From NCBI GenBank assembly GCA_018296165.2, contig JACKQL020000020.1:496001-560000 (forward strand): a stretch of DNA of 64,000 nucleotides. Reading direction: 5' to 3'. The DNA comes from Termitomyces sp. T153 (lineage: Eukaryota > Basidiomycota > Agaricomycetes > Agaricales > Lyophyllaceae). This document shows, one piece after another, positions 49,401 through 62,028 of this stretch (position 1 is the stretch's first letter; each line of letters starts with the position of its first letter). The position numbers and the translations under genes are program-made. Under the pieces are notes generated by a model that made no database searches, had not been told where the DNA came from, and was given only the letters and a program-made list of their open reading frames with translations.

Positions 49401-50970
49401 GTTTGTGTGGACAAGAGTGAGAGTGTGTGAAACGGCTGACTCAGGATCGGAGAGGATAAAGTTAAAATCGCGATCTCCGATTGTCATTGTACCTGTCTTG
49501 GGTGTGCTGCGGGAATAAGGGTGAAGCACTTAGTATCGTCGTTTTGGTAGCTCGAGGTATGTAGAAACGTAACTGTAGATTTTAGACATCACGGCGCGGT
49601 GAGTCATGCCCAAGGACCTAGATCCTGAGCTACATATCCATCAACGTTGAACTTTGATCCTGGTAAAATTGTCTCTGTTAATGCCAATTTTATGGAGCGA
49701 AGCAACATTGACACATGGCAAGATGCTTCGATGATTGCGGACGGGAACAATGGAACCGTTATGGTGGCAAGTATGAACGATATTTCGGAAAGAAAGATGG
49801 AATGCATGAGTATGTACTTAGTTCAGAAGTGATCCACAATTAACGGATCCGTGATCGGGCTGAGTAGTCCGTTCGATAATTTACGGACATGAGTGCCGGA
49901 TGATGTATTTTGATGTGGTGGAATCATCAATCGCGGGCAAAGAGTCGAAGAGATTGCGATGGTTGTTGAGTGGGTCGAGGTTGGAACAAGGACGCGACTA
50001 GATAGATATCAAGGAGATCACAATACTTTTAAAGATTCGATCAAGCCTTAACGTTAGACTGGAATGGCTTATACCAAGGCTCATGTGCCAGAGGTGATGC
50101 ACAGAACCTTTTGAGGCTCTTGCGGCGATTGTCGCAGAAGTCTCTCAGTGACCCTAACATGTCGAATTCAAGAAACACGATGCGTTTAGAATGAGAATGC
50201 GAACGTGAACGGGAGTATTGCATGCTATGTCCGTTTCCTTCCGTATTTTCAAGGGGTTTGTGGCCCGGTGGCTGTGATGGGAAGCGTTTGGAAAACAAGA
50301 GCAAACTGAGAAAGCGTGCGTGACGTGTCAGAAGCATGGGAGAAGGCGGCATGCCAATGAGCCCAAGTCGAGACGCAACGGATCCCCTTGAGGTTTCTCC
50401 ATGCTTCGCTGAGTGGCGTGGTACAGATGCTTTGAGATGCCATATGGGGCCGGAGCGTGCGCGTGCAGCCGAAGGTCCAGTCAGCATTTGCCTCGGGCCT
50501 CAGCTGACAAGAGAAGGCTAATTGCTCTAGAGCTGTATCGTGTGTTTCTCCATGTGGAGAGGTCCGAACCGCGAAGGGGACAAGCTTTTGGGCACACGGA
50601 ATAGTCGGCAGGCATTGACAGGTGCAGCTGCTGATGGTCCCGATCTAGATGAACGCTGGCCGTTGCCGGGTCCAGGAACAGAGTTGTCGGAGGCCTCCTC
50701 CAGGGCGCCACGTTCTCCCCGCGTGAAATCGTCATATATGTTTCTGCATGACCAAGCTAGGGAATGCTGGGTTAAATATGCTATAAAGGCTGTGAATGCG
50801 TTCTTCCATAGATGGTGAAAGCATCCTAGCAGTGCGGGCGACGCACTAGTCGATGACCAGTAGATACATGATTGGGCGCGAAATTTTTGCCTTGGAGAGC
50901 AGTTGCCATAAAGCGTACCGGCGGCAAGTGTGTGGGAAAGTGGTGATCAGCTTGTCAGGGATCCGGCGTA
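46500..50970. other. Long interval without a recognisable gene
   Basis: Several frames of 60-200 residues occur (for example 46798-47415 on + and 50041-50487 on -). None shows a family signature or a splice series that conserves frame. CpG content is ordinary, so this is not the same decayed class as 17-24 kb. A perfect palindrome ACGGATCCGT lies at 49843-49852 and a GTCCG...CGGAC inverted repeat at 49867-49888. Confidence 0.4.
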
Positions 50971-50980
50971 GAACTCGTCC

Positions 50981-50988
50981 TATAAAAG
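50981..50988 (+). promoter_or_regulatory. TATA box of TUP1
   Basis: TATAAAAG lies 90 bp upstream of the TUP1 start codon and is followed by a C/T-rich leader (CCGCTCCCCCCCTG), a layout usual for basidiomycete core promoters. Confidence 0.65.
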
Positions 50989-51070
50989 GAGGGCGCTCCT
51001 CATCAACAACCACTTTTCCCGCTCCCCCCCTGATTCACTCCACATCCTCCCTCCTCCGACGCTGTCCGCC

Positions 51071-53785
51071 ATGTCGTCCAGCACTATATACAATGTGCGT
51101 CAACTTCCTGATCTTCATATTCCCTTTTCTGCTCTAAGCCCTGCTTCCGCGGCGGCAGTAGCCTTTCGTCGTCACGCTGTCCCGGAGCTTCCTTCGCTTT
51201 TTGACGTTTCCGTGTCATCTTATAACCTCCGGGCACGTGTGGGTCACCCATGCCTTGCTTTGCCTTTATTCAGCCTCTTTTCAACACCGATGCTCAATGA
51301 ATCGTCCCATCTCACAGCACAGGACTCTTCAGCCCTCAGGGCCTCCGTCTCAAGGAACAAGCCAGCACCAGGGTCATGCACGTCTTAACGATTCATTTGA
51401 CGCAATTCGACATGAATTTGATGCCATGGTGTCAGAGTTGAACCTTTTACGGAGTCAGAGGGATGAGCTGGAGGCAAAAAGTGTGTTCCGTGTACTCATG
51501 GTTGCTCAGTCATCTGAATCCATCTTTTCTACTTCGCGCTGATCATCATCAGTTGGTGCCCAAGTTGGCGAACTAACAAAAATACATCAATCATTCTACG
51601 ACCTCGAGAGCCAGCACAACAAAATCCGCACTCAGTACGATGATGAGGTTCATCGCTTACGTAGTGAGCTGCATGCGCTACGACAAGGAGTCCAACCGTC
51701 TCACCCTCCTATGGGTCCCGGCTCCATTGGAATTCCTGGACCTGCTGGACCCTCGAATCCTCTTCCGGGTATACAACTTGGTCCCGGTTCACAGTCATAC
51801 AACAATGATCCGTACTACTCTCGGGACAGAGAACGCGAACGGGACAAGGAAAGGGAGCGGGAACAGAGGGAACGAGAGCGAGAGCGAGATCGCATCGACA
51901 GAGAACGTGAATCTGATAATCGCGACCGTGAACGTGATAGAGCACGAGGAGAGAATCGCGTTGTAGATCCCGATTTCAAGCGCGGACTAAGTGATCGGGA
52001 TCCAAAACGCTCTAAGCAAGATCGTATCAAATCTGATCGTCCAGGTATCTCCTCTCATACTAAAACACTTGGTACTAGTACTTTTGCTTATATACCAACA
52101 GATCATTTTAGCCCCTCACTTGGGCCTGGAATGACACCTAAACTCCCTCCCCCACCTTCATCGAGTTCAGCAGTATCTGGCGGGCCTGGACTACCGCCTC
52201 CCCCGCCGACGCAGTCGTCTTATCCCCCTCCGGGCCCGAGCTCGTCTAGTAATCCTCCTGCCCTGACGGAGCCGCCTCCCCACTCCGGTGCCCTCGTTCC
52301 TGTTCAACCCGGCTCCGCAGGCTTCCCGGATGACCTTGACATCCATACCATATCTCCTGAGTTCAAGAAAGAGGGCAGCGACTGGTTTGCAATCTTCAAT
52401 CCCGGAGTTAAGCGCGTGCTTGACGTGAGCCTCGTTCACAATCTCATGCATGAGAGGTATGTCAGCCGTCAATCCAAAGTGTACTGCTATAAATATACAA
52501 CATATCCTCCTGGACTTCTTTTTTCGATGTGCCCTCAATAATTCTTTTCTTTTTTTGGGTTAGTGTCGTATGCTGTGTTCGATTTTCACATGACGGCAAG
52601 TACCTTGCCACGGGATGTAATCGCACGGCTCAGATCTACGATACGAAGACGGGAACAAAGACCTGGTAAGTGAAATGTTACGGCCATGTTTCTGGGAAGG
52701 ATGTGACTCATCAGAAGTTGTAACATTCCAGTGTTCTTGTGGACGAAGCTGCTGGCAAATCAGGCGACTTGTATATTCGGAGCGTTTGCTTCAGTCCGGA
52801 CGGCAAATACCTTGCCACTGGTGCCGAAGACAAACAAATCAGAGTATGTTTTTTTATGTCTAACTTCTGACAGCTGACATTTCTTTCTCCCTTCTATCAA
52901 AGATATGGGACATTCAGAAGAAGCGCATTCGTAATGTTTTTGATGGTCATCAACAGGAGATTTACTCCCTCGACTTCTCATCTGATGGACGTCTCATTGT
53001 ATCGGGATCCGGCGATAAGACAGCACGCATATGGGACATGGAGACTGGGTCCTCCAAGGTCCTTACTATCAATGACCCGGACTCTCTTAACAATGACGCG
53101 GGCGTGACGTCTGTCGCGATTTCCCCGAATGGCCAGTTCGTCGCTGCGGGCTCCTTGGACACGGTCGTGCGCATCTGGGACGTGGCTACTGCGCAGCTTG
53201 TGGAGCGTCTCCGCGGGCATAAGGACAGTGTGTATAGTGTTGCATTCACACCTGACGGGAGAGGGTTGGTTAGCGGTAGCTTGGACAAGACACTGAAGTA
53301 TTGGGATGTGAGTGGGCTCATGCCAGGGGTTAAGGGGAGGAAGGAGAGCGCCAATGGAGGTCCGATCAATGGACCGGGAGTGTTGGTGAGGAAGGAAGGG
53401 GAGAAGGGGAGCCCGTGCACGATGAATTTCATGGGGCATAAGGATTATGTGTTGAGTGTCGCAGTGTCGCATGATGGACAGTGGGTGGTATCTGGTTCGA
53501 AGGACCGGGGTGTGCAGTTCTGGGATTCGAGATCGGCGATTGTACAGTGCATGCTTCAGGGGCATAAAAACTCAGGTAGGTGGTTTTTGAGGTTGCGGAA
53601 GACTTTAGTGTTGATTCAGTTTTTTCTCTCTCTTTGTAGTGATTTCTATTGACTTGAGTCCGGCGGGGAATATCCTGGCTACTGGCAGTGGAGATTGGCA
53701 GGCGCGGATATGTGAGTTATATTTGCGCTGGGCACATTGCGAATAGTTGCTTATGCCTCGAATAGGGAGCTACAATACCATCTAA
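51071..53785 (+). CDS. TUP1: Tup1-family WD40 transcriptional corepressor
   Basis: Tup1 acts with Ssn6/Cyc8 in the nucleus to repress many genes. Eight exons keep frame: 51071-51094, 51318-51480, 51553-52456, 52564-52665, 52732-52843, 52903-53575, 53640-53711 and 53766-53785, giving 689 residues. The N terminus ([12 protein letters not shown], then [22 protein letters not shown] and [19 protein letters not shown]) is the tetramerisation coiled coil. A charged Arg/Glu-rich tract and Pro-rich region follow. Seven WD repeats follow [17 protein letters not shown], with repeated [10 protein letters not shown] and IWD motifs. The protein ends DWQARIWSYNTI. A 3n-length stretch near 52044-52100 with GT...AG borders could be a retained intron. 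The first intron is long (223 bp). Confidence 0.93.
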
Positions 53786-54110
53786 TTGAGTTCCGCCATT
53801 TTGTTTATAACGTCTCGCTCTTCTCCATGTTATGTTGCATCTGTATTCATTTCTGCTTTTTTGATTCTCTCCCTTTCCATCTTGTCAGCCATACATGTTG
53901 TTGCGGCCATCTCGAGAATCCAAATGTATATCTACCTTACTACTGTGTTTTACATTCCCGTTTTCCTGGGACGTTGATTGAAAATTGTCGCTACCAATGT
54001 AATAACCCCCAGGTACTTAGATGAGTCAGATACCCCACGCATAATGTGCCCATCAAGACTGATAATTCTTACACTATCTGAAGCTCGCGATTAGCAGACT
54101 GTAACTGTTC

Positions 54111-54132
54111 ATACGGCTCACGGTAGCCGTAT
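54111..54132. terminator. Hairpin-capable inverted repeat downstream of TUP1
   Basis: ATACGGCT and AGCCGTAT flank a six-base loop. It lies about 330 bp after the TUP1 stop. A role in 3' end formation is not supported by anything else; it is listed as structure only. Confidence 0.25.
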
Positions 54133-54343
54133 TGGCGACCATCCAGGATAACCTTGCATGGTACGGTTACGGACGGGCTGAATTACGGCCGTGATGTTTG
54201 TTAATGTTTGTTACTATGTAAACATTGGAGGGAACCATGGAGAAATGTTGAAAAGCCCTTACCTGAAAGCTAGAGAGTTCCTGAGATCAAGGGTGCCCAA
54301 CTAGCGCTGTGGCTGACGATGAGTGATATTGGCATCAAGCGCG

Positions 54344-54939
54344 TTACAGCCGTTTTCATAACGTTAGGCCCCTTTGACTTCCGGTTGTTTAGTTGTTTGG
54401 CCTGATATCCGTGGATGCCGGGCTTGCTGGAGAATAGTTACTTGTGTAAATCAACATCTTACCTTCTTCTATCATGAGGCATCACAAATTGATCAAACTG
54501 AAGAGACTGATTTTACGACTTGCACTTGTCAAGAAGTATAAATACAATGTAATCCAGGAAATTACTGGTGTTAGCATCCGGGCCATCAAACATGTCAAGA
54601 CAACATATCGTCGAACTGGTGATGTAGCTCTGTAGAGAACAGTTGATGGACGAACGCGTTTTGAAGTAACTGTAAGTACACTAGATGTCAGTAAAGGCCA
54701 ATGCAACTAACTTATACAACAGTTTTTGGAGAGCTGTATCGAGAAACAGCCTGACTTATTCCTATCCGAGCTTCAAAACTTGCTTCGAAACACATGTGGG
54801 ATTGATGTGCCTCCAATACATCGGGCTTTGAAGCGGCGTGGCTTCACATTCTCCGGCAAGCCCGGCATCCACGTATATCAGGCCAAACAACTAAACAACC
54901 GGAAGTCAAAGGGGCCTAACGTTATGAAAACGGCTGTAA
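54344..54939. mobile_element. TA-flanked TIR element with partial transposase
   Basis: Inverted repeats of about 90 bp bound a segment of about 596 bp. The left arm starts TTACAGCCGTTTTCATAACG and contains TAGGCCCCTTTGACTTCCGG and GTTTAGTTGTTTGG; the right arm is its complement. Outer TA dinucleotides match Tc1/mariner targets. Inside, the + strand encodes helix-turn-helix sequence (KKYKYNVIQEITGVSIRAIK, TTYRRTGDVAL) and then FLSELQNLLRNTCGIDVPP-IHRALKRRGF, the DNA-binding half of a Tc1-like transposase. It has a stop after GDVAL and no catalytic domain. It is non-autonomous and related to the MITE at 12483. It lies between TUP1 and the alpha-galactosidase gene. Confidence 0.75.
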
Positions 54940-55261
54940 AATTCCGATACTTGTTAGACCCGGTTGAACGGATCTAAATACTCCCGCAAATTTACTATGT
55001 GGAGTAAGATGAGGTCATCGGTCCTTTCTCGGGCCAGCCAGTACCAGTGCCTCCTACATACATATCAAAAAAGACACACGGTCTCAACGCTTCCCGCACT
55101 TTCTGAAAAGACTAATATCATGCTTTTGGATCAAGTTTTTCTCTACGCTGCGACGTTTACTCGTCATCTGTGGGACGCCACCGCTGCTGTACTATATCCA
55201 TCCAGCCCAAATACTCAACAAGTTGCCCGGCTTCCTGGTCCGAGAAATTTGAACTTGTGTT

Positions 55262-57566
55262 GTTGAACCGCGTGCTGATGTTCCACTTTCAACAGTCCTA
55301 GGCTATAACAGTAGGCATTTTCCCCTCCTTTCTGGTTTTGCTTATTATCTAATATCGTTTGCAGCATGGAATGCGTACGGAGTATGTCCGGAATACCTTT
55401 TCATTGTTCTATAGTGACGAGCCTACAACGCATGGTCACAGTGTAACATCGATGAAGATCTAGTCCTCACAGACGCGAAATTGATGGAGTCTCTGGGGCT
55501 TCAAGTATATCTTTCCCGCCAGTGATGTGTCATCTCTTATCTTACTGTGGATGCCGTAAACCTAAGGAGGTTGGATATAACTACATCAACATTGATGACT
55601 GCTACGCAGAAAAAACACGTTCCGCCGATGGTTTTATCATTGAAGGTGCTGTTCTTGTCTTGTAATCGGCTTCGAAACAGCTTATGGTTCTATAGATGCT
55701 GTAAGGTTCAAAAGAGGTATGAAGAATCTCACAGACGAGATTCACGCACTTGGCTTGTGAGCTTCTTATTACCTTTGTTTTGGCTCACAGCTCATCCCAT
55801 GGTTTAGTAAAGTTGGAATTGTGAGTTAACTAAACCGTACAACTCGGGTATTGTTGACTTTTTGGAATATCTAGTACGGTGACTCTGGCTGGTATACCTG
55901 CGCGGGTTATCCTGGTTCCTTTGGTAACGAAATGCGAGATGCTAAAACATTTTACGATTGGGGCTTTGATTACTTGAAGTAATAATAAATGACTCTCCGG
56001 AGGCCTTCTTCGCTGATTGAAATATTTATCTCCTCAAGATATGATAATTGCGCCAGTGAGTTTTGACGTCCTTCGTCGTCGCCCGGGTCGTCTCATCATT
56101 CAATAATACGTCCATAGTCCCCTTCGACAACGAGACTCGTGAGGGTTCCATTGGACGTAAGTCTTCCTGACCGTTGACTTCACTTTGTCGGAATTTGTGA
56201 TATTTGCAACAGGTTTCCAAAGGATGGCAGACGCGATCAACACTGTTGCTACCTCTGAAAGCAGAACTCCGATGATTTTCTCCCTCTGCAGCTGGGGATG
56301 GGTATGTTTTTTTCGTAGACTTACTGAGCTAGTGCCTAAGTATTTCGACTCCAGAGCCAGGTCTGGCTGTATGCATCCCGCTTCCTGTCTGTGTATTTGA
56401 GCTGATTATATGTTTCTTATCAGCTGGGCTTCTACCATGGGCCAAAGCTGGCGGGTACGATGCATTTTTGTCTCGGTCGCTAGTTGGTTTGTGACGTGTT
56501 TTTTCATAGACCACGGGAGATATTGCCCCGGAATGGAATTCGCTCGCAAGTATCATCAATTTGTTGGTATACTACCTAGCCTTGCTGCTTAGCCTTGGTA
56601 AGATGCTCACGATTGCTCAGTAATTCTTTTCTAACACAGGCCACTGACTTTGGGGGCCGTAATGACCTTGACATGGTAAACTTGCGTGATTTTTCATGAA
56701 GTATAAAATGGACTTAACATTCTTCTTATAGCTTCAACTGTACGTTTCGCTGTAGTTGCAATACTTAACCTTAGACTGGTCTCGCGGATATAGCGGAAAT
56801 GGTGACCTGACCCATGAGGAAGAAAAGTTGCACTTCACGGCCTGGGCTCTGATGAAATCTCCCCTGTTTGTACGTATCGCCTTGAGTCTTCCATCTCGTT
56901 CATATTTAACTAAGCTTCTGCGACCTAGATTGGAACCAATGTACGCTCTTGAGCTCAGGACCCAAATTCATGAAACTTAATTTATGTTCGACATATAGCT
57001 ATCCGCCGTTAGACCAGACACTCTCGATGTACTGAAGAACAAGGAAATTCTTGCCATCAACCAGGACGATGTCATTGGCAAGAGTATCTCGCCGTTCCGC
57101 TGGGGTATCAACGTCAGCATCCTATCATCTATGCCTCCTTCCCATACATCCCTGACCGCTCCTTCAGCCTGACTGGACTAGCAACAGCACACACCCTGCA
57201 CAATATTGGAGTGGTCCTAGCAAATACGGCACTGTCATCATGCTAGTGTGTCCTGTTGTAGTGGACCACGTGGTTACAACTAACCACGATTTACAGCTGA
57301 ATATCCTTGATGGGCCTGCAACGATGTCATTCAATCTTACAGAGTCCCCATGGATCCGCGCTGGCCGCCAGTATTCTGTCCACGATCTCTGGACTCACAC
57401 TGACAATGGCACCGCCGTGCGCATATTTACAGCGCATGACGTACCTCCGCATGGTGTCGTTGCGCTATTGTTAAAGGATGCTGGGGACGAGCCGAACGGA
57501 CTTTACCCTCCTTGTAGCGTTTGGTACCAGTGCATGGACGAAAATGGGACCAGAATCGATCTCTAG
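55262..57566 (+). CDS. GH27 alpha-galactosidase, 5' end uncertain
   Basis: Alpha-galactosidase hydrolyses terminal alpha-1,6-galactose and is normally secreted. From LGYNTWNAYG (exon ending 55310, next exon from 55365) many short exons keep frame: [76 protein letters not shown], then LKYDNCA with the nucleophile Asp, [31 protein letters not shown] with the acid/base Asp, [18 protein letters not shown] and [20 protein letters not shown]. The tail has MSFNLTES and [13 protein letters not shown] and ends at 57566. Upstream of LGYNTW a Leu-Asn-Arg-Val piece lies one frame away and no signal peptide could be joined. The transposon at 54344-54939 is only about 320 bp upstream. Confidence 0.8.
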
Positions 57567-57569
57567 TCC

Positions 57570-59100
57570 AAGGACTTGGTTGTTTGACGCCATCAAGGAA
57601 TTTTTGAGGAATGAATGAATGAACTCTGTTTATACCGCCGGCAAGCCGCAATACAGGGCTAAGATGCGAGGGTAGAGTACTGACTCTACTCCGATAGTAG
57701 TACTGGTATTCAGTGTAGTGTAACTTAACAAGTATTCGTAGGGGTGTTTGAATTTTTGAGGAACTGAGGAATTTATGCGCGCTCCACCGGCTGAGAATTT
57801 AATTGTACTCCGATCGTGCGACTAGATTTTTTCACTAGAATACGAATCGCGCGTGGTTGTACAGGGTAGAATGAATTCTTTCTTGAATGATCTAGGGGCA
57901 GAAGGCAGGGGATCGCCCGAGATCGACTGGATCGTCCATTGGGCTGACGAACATCCCCGATCTCTGTTCTCTGTGCACAAATTTGCTTCAATGGTTGTCT
58001 TCTAAACGCCTGGGGTCTCAGGGAGTTTTGTACCCTGGTCCAGTTGATGACCGAGAAGGCCTCATCAATTAGAAATGCAACGGGAAGAAAAGGAGCCAAT
58101 CAGACTCTGCTCCATATAGGCTGCCAGTAGTAACTGTCCCTACGCTTTTGGATACGTCGTCAGGTTGTGGCTATCAGGTACGCAGCTTGAGCTTAAGGAT
58201 GGGTTCAGAGTTGGAAGGGATGCCGGCTCAACGAGGAAGTCGTCAAAAATGGTTATGCACGAGGCAGAAGCGAAGAGAAGCAAGTTCACGTGTGCCACTT
58301 CTTTCAATAGAGTGGAGACACTGAGCATTCAAGTCCAACCTCTCGGACATTTGCTTTACAATGGCCAGGCCCCGGGAAGCTCCCGAGAAACCTTGTCCGG
58401 AAATTTCCCAAATCTCGGCCTCAAATCCGCAATAACGGACAACATATGCAAAACATGTATCTTGAAAAGGAAATGATATTTTTTTCATTGTTTTTTTTTC
58501 TGTTCGCTCAACATTGGTACTAATGTCGTGCAACTATATCTTGAGTCTATCTACGAGATAGCCTACCTGGAATGCTAATCTTCAGAACATCCTCGCGCCC
58601 TACTCAAGAGAGCTTCTCATTCATGTTTTTACCTCATCAGGCATACTGGAAATGACTGAGGTGAGGATGATTGGGGCAACAATGCAATTAGTTGTGCTAT
58701 CACACATGTAACAAGTCGATACGTAAATTTACGAGGTGAAGGAACTCAGATTGCCTCAGAATGCCCGAATTTTTGTGTCAAAATCTCAAAAATTTCGTCT
58801 CGCTGAGCCTCAAATCCGCAATATTACGGACCAAGGTTGCCTCATCAGAGGCCTCAAATCGGCAAAGTTGGTACTTAGATTTGGCCAAAATTTCCCTCAA
58901 ATCCGCTATTTCGCGGACAAGGTTTCTTGGGAGCTTCACGGCCGCGCGGCCAACGCGTGCTCGATCGAAAGCGTAGCGCGATCCCGTGACTGATGAACCA
59001 TCACGTGATGGAAACGCGGTTGCCTCGTTTTTGGTTGAGGGAAACGTTGATTTAGAGTCTGCTCGAACTTATACCCCCACCAGAGTGTCCCAACCGGCGT
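57570..59100. other. Intergenic with repeated short palindromes
   Basis: No gene was recognised. CTCAAATCCGC-type segments followed by CGGA occur at 58421-58440, 58811-58831 and 58897-58918, each forming a TCCG(N6-8)CGGA inverted repeat. The right end should contain the polo kinase promoter. Confidence 0.5.
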
Positions 59101-59106
59101 TAGGCC

Positions 59107-62028
59107 ATGGCACACTACTCTGCGCAACCGTTTTCTGCACAGGCATACAACAGAATGCCCAACGGGGCCACGCGACACCCATTCTCCAATGCTGTCAACC
59201 ACCAGCAACATGCACCCCTCAAGCCACAACCCCCCGAGAAACAACCCCCATCACCACCTTTGCCTCGTCAAACTGCAAAGGTCACTCCGCCTTCGCCTCC
59301 AAAAGTCATTGTTGTTAAGAATGGTGCAGTAGTGCTTAGCCGAGTAGGCTTCCTGGGCGAGGTATGTGTCTGTGCCAATCAGCTTCAACTGTCTCTGATT
59401 ATACATAGGGTGGCTTCGCTCGAGTATACGAAGTCAAAGAAGCAAATGGTGCCCGTCTTGCGTGTAAAGTAGTGTCTAAATCGTCATTAAAGACCAAAAA
59501 AGCTAAAACCAAAGTATGAGTCCGATCTGTTCAGGCGGTCATAACTAATCCCTTGCAGTTGTATGCAGAAATTAAGATTCACAGATCTCTCGAGCATCCT
59601 AACATTGTACGCTTCCATGACTGTTTTGAGGACGATGATCATGTCTACCTGGTTCTCGAACTCTGTCCCAGCGGGTCGCTCATGGAGTTACTTCGCCGGC
59701 GTCGCCGTTTCACTGAACCTGAGGCCCGCTATTTTATGGTCCAGCTTATGGGTGCATGTCACTATATGCACACCCACCAAGTCATACATCGCGACCTCAA
59801 ACTGGGTAACCTGCTTCTCGATAGCAATATGAACCTCAAGGTCGGTGACTTTGGGCTCGCTGCCCTCATCGAAAATCCTGGCGAACGTAAGAAGACTATC
59901 TGCGGCACGCCTAATTACATTGCGCCAGAAGTCCTCTTCGACACCGTAAACGGCCACAGCTTCGAAGTAGACACTTGGTCTATCGGCGTCATCTTGTATA
60001 CCCTTGTCATTGGTCGTCCGCCGTTTCAAACGTCCGAGGTGAAAGAGATTTACAAGCGCATCCGCAACAACGAATATGATTTTCCTCCAGAACGCAGAAT
60101 CTCCGAGCACGCACAAGTCCTTATCCAGCAGATCTTAACGCCAAACCCACAAGAGCGTCCCACATTACATGATATTGTGGAGCACCCTTTCTTCACTCAG
60201 GGCACCATTCCATCATATATTCCAACCTCAGCGCACGATGCGCCACCCGACTTCCGCCATATCACACGAGTACAATCACAGAGTAACCTTAAACGCCTGA
60301 GACGTTACGCGCTCATGGACGAGGATCAAGTGACGTCAATTTCCGTCCCGAAGGCTCCCACTTCATCAGCTGAGCTCATCAAGTCAATCACCTCGAGTGT
60401 TGCTCAGCAAGAGAAAGAGTTCCAAAAGGCCGTACAGCCTGGATCTCCTATCAGCGCGCTCCTCAGCTCAGCTCGGCAGCCCCTACTTATGGCCAATAAT
60501 GGATCTCAGCCTGGTGCTACGAAGGGGGTCCCACTGCTGAGGAAGCTTCATGCCGCGAAGGAAAGCCCCTTACGCAGATCAACCATGCGTGCACCAATGA
60601 ATGATATAGAAGAGGAAGGCGGACTGGCAGAGCCGGCTGGACTCGGACGTGTTAGGGAGGAGCACCTGATTGAGGAACAACGAGTGCGGAAGAAGCAACT
60701 GGAGGCACAGAAAGCGCGTATTGTAGCGCAGATGGCACCGGTACGGGAAGAGGAGGAAGATCACGATGGTGATAAACCGAAGATGCAGTATACTGAACGA
60801 GAAAAGGTGAGAATGAGGGCGAGCGAAAGAGAGAACGTGCCACCTGCGATTAGTACCGCGTCTCTTGGGTCAAGGAACAAGGAAAGACAACGTGAACGCG
60901 AGGTGCAGCCTGTCAGGGAACAGCCGACCACTGCAGGTTCGGAATTCCCTACATCTGTTACAGTCAAGCTGACTGACTTATGCATGTAGTACCAACGGCT
61001 GAATCACTGCTACATGCACTCCCGTCGACCAAGACCCTGCCGCTGCCACCAGCGTCTGCTACCGGTTCCAGCCAGCTTCCTCATCAAGTGACCGGTTTTG
61101 ACGCCGCAGCCCATGTTCTGACATTGGCCTTCGATGCGAAAGACGCCGGGAGGCTTTTCCGTGATCCTCGCGATGACGCGAATCTGCCTCTACCGGACGA
61201 GCGCGTATTCATAGTCGCATGGGTCGACTACTGCAATAAATATGGCATGGGGTACGCTCTGACGGACGGGAGCGTCGGGGTACATTTCAACGACAGTACC
61301 ACGTTGGTACTGAGCCCTGACAAACAGTGAGTGACACTCCTTGCCCTCGTCACATGAGCAGAATACTTACAGGGACCCATGTACTCTTTAGCCACTTTGA
61401 TTATATCACATCGCGACGCCAGGGCACAGTGTATGTACGCAAATCGCATACGGTCGATGCCTACCCAGAAGAGTTGAAGAGCAAGGTGTACCTGCTCAAG
61501 CATTTTGAGCACTACATCATGGAACGGCTGCATGGTGATTATGATTATACGTTCGAGGACGTGGATCGCGTTCGTGGCATGGAATGGGTACAGAAGTATC
61601 TTCGAATGAAACACGTCATTGTCTTCAAGTTGAGTCATGATGTTCTCCAAGTATGTAGCTTCTCCCATACTTACCGCACCACGATGCTCACGCTGTGCTT
61701 TTGGATGCAGTTCAACTTCTACGACCACACAAAACTGGTTCTTTCCTCTCATGGACTGGTGATAACGCATATCGACAAGGAGTATAATTTGACGCGTTGG
61801 AGACTGACCGACGTTATGGCCCTCGCATTGCGGCCCGCTGGGGAGATTGAACCAGAGGCACTCAAATTCAACCAGCGCCTGCTTGATAAACTCAAGTTCT
61901 GCAAGGAAGTGCTCGTCAGCATTCGAAAGGCTAGTGCTGCGAGTATAATACCCTCTGAAGAGAGCGAGACGACCCCCGTGGTCGTCCACACGGTCAACAC
62001 CAAGGCGTCCAAAACATCGTTGAGGTAG
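59107..62028 (+). CDS. PLO1: Polo-like serine/threonine kinase
   Basis: Polo kinases drive mitotic entry, spindle assembly and cytokinesis. Six exons keep frame: 59107-59361, 59409-59513, 59559-60936, 60990-61326, 61392-61650 and 61711-62028, giving 883 residues. The kinase domain has [11 protein letters not shown], the Lys in [19 protein letters not shown] and the activation loop [16 protein letters not shown] basic linker follows. The C-terminal polo-box region has [37 protein letters not shown] and [18 protein letters not shown] 53-bp intron (60937-60989) removes an in-frame stop and was chosen because it restores the polo-box frame. The N-terminal extension is Pro/Gln-rich. Confidence 0.94.

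Noticed and set aside
60937..60989. Polo kinase ending at the TAG near 60987, with a separate downstream gene
   Set aside because: An intron with a good branch site removes the stop and joins the kinase to polo-box sequence in frame.
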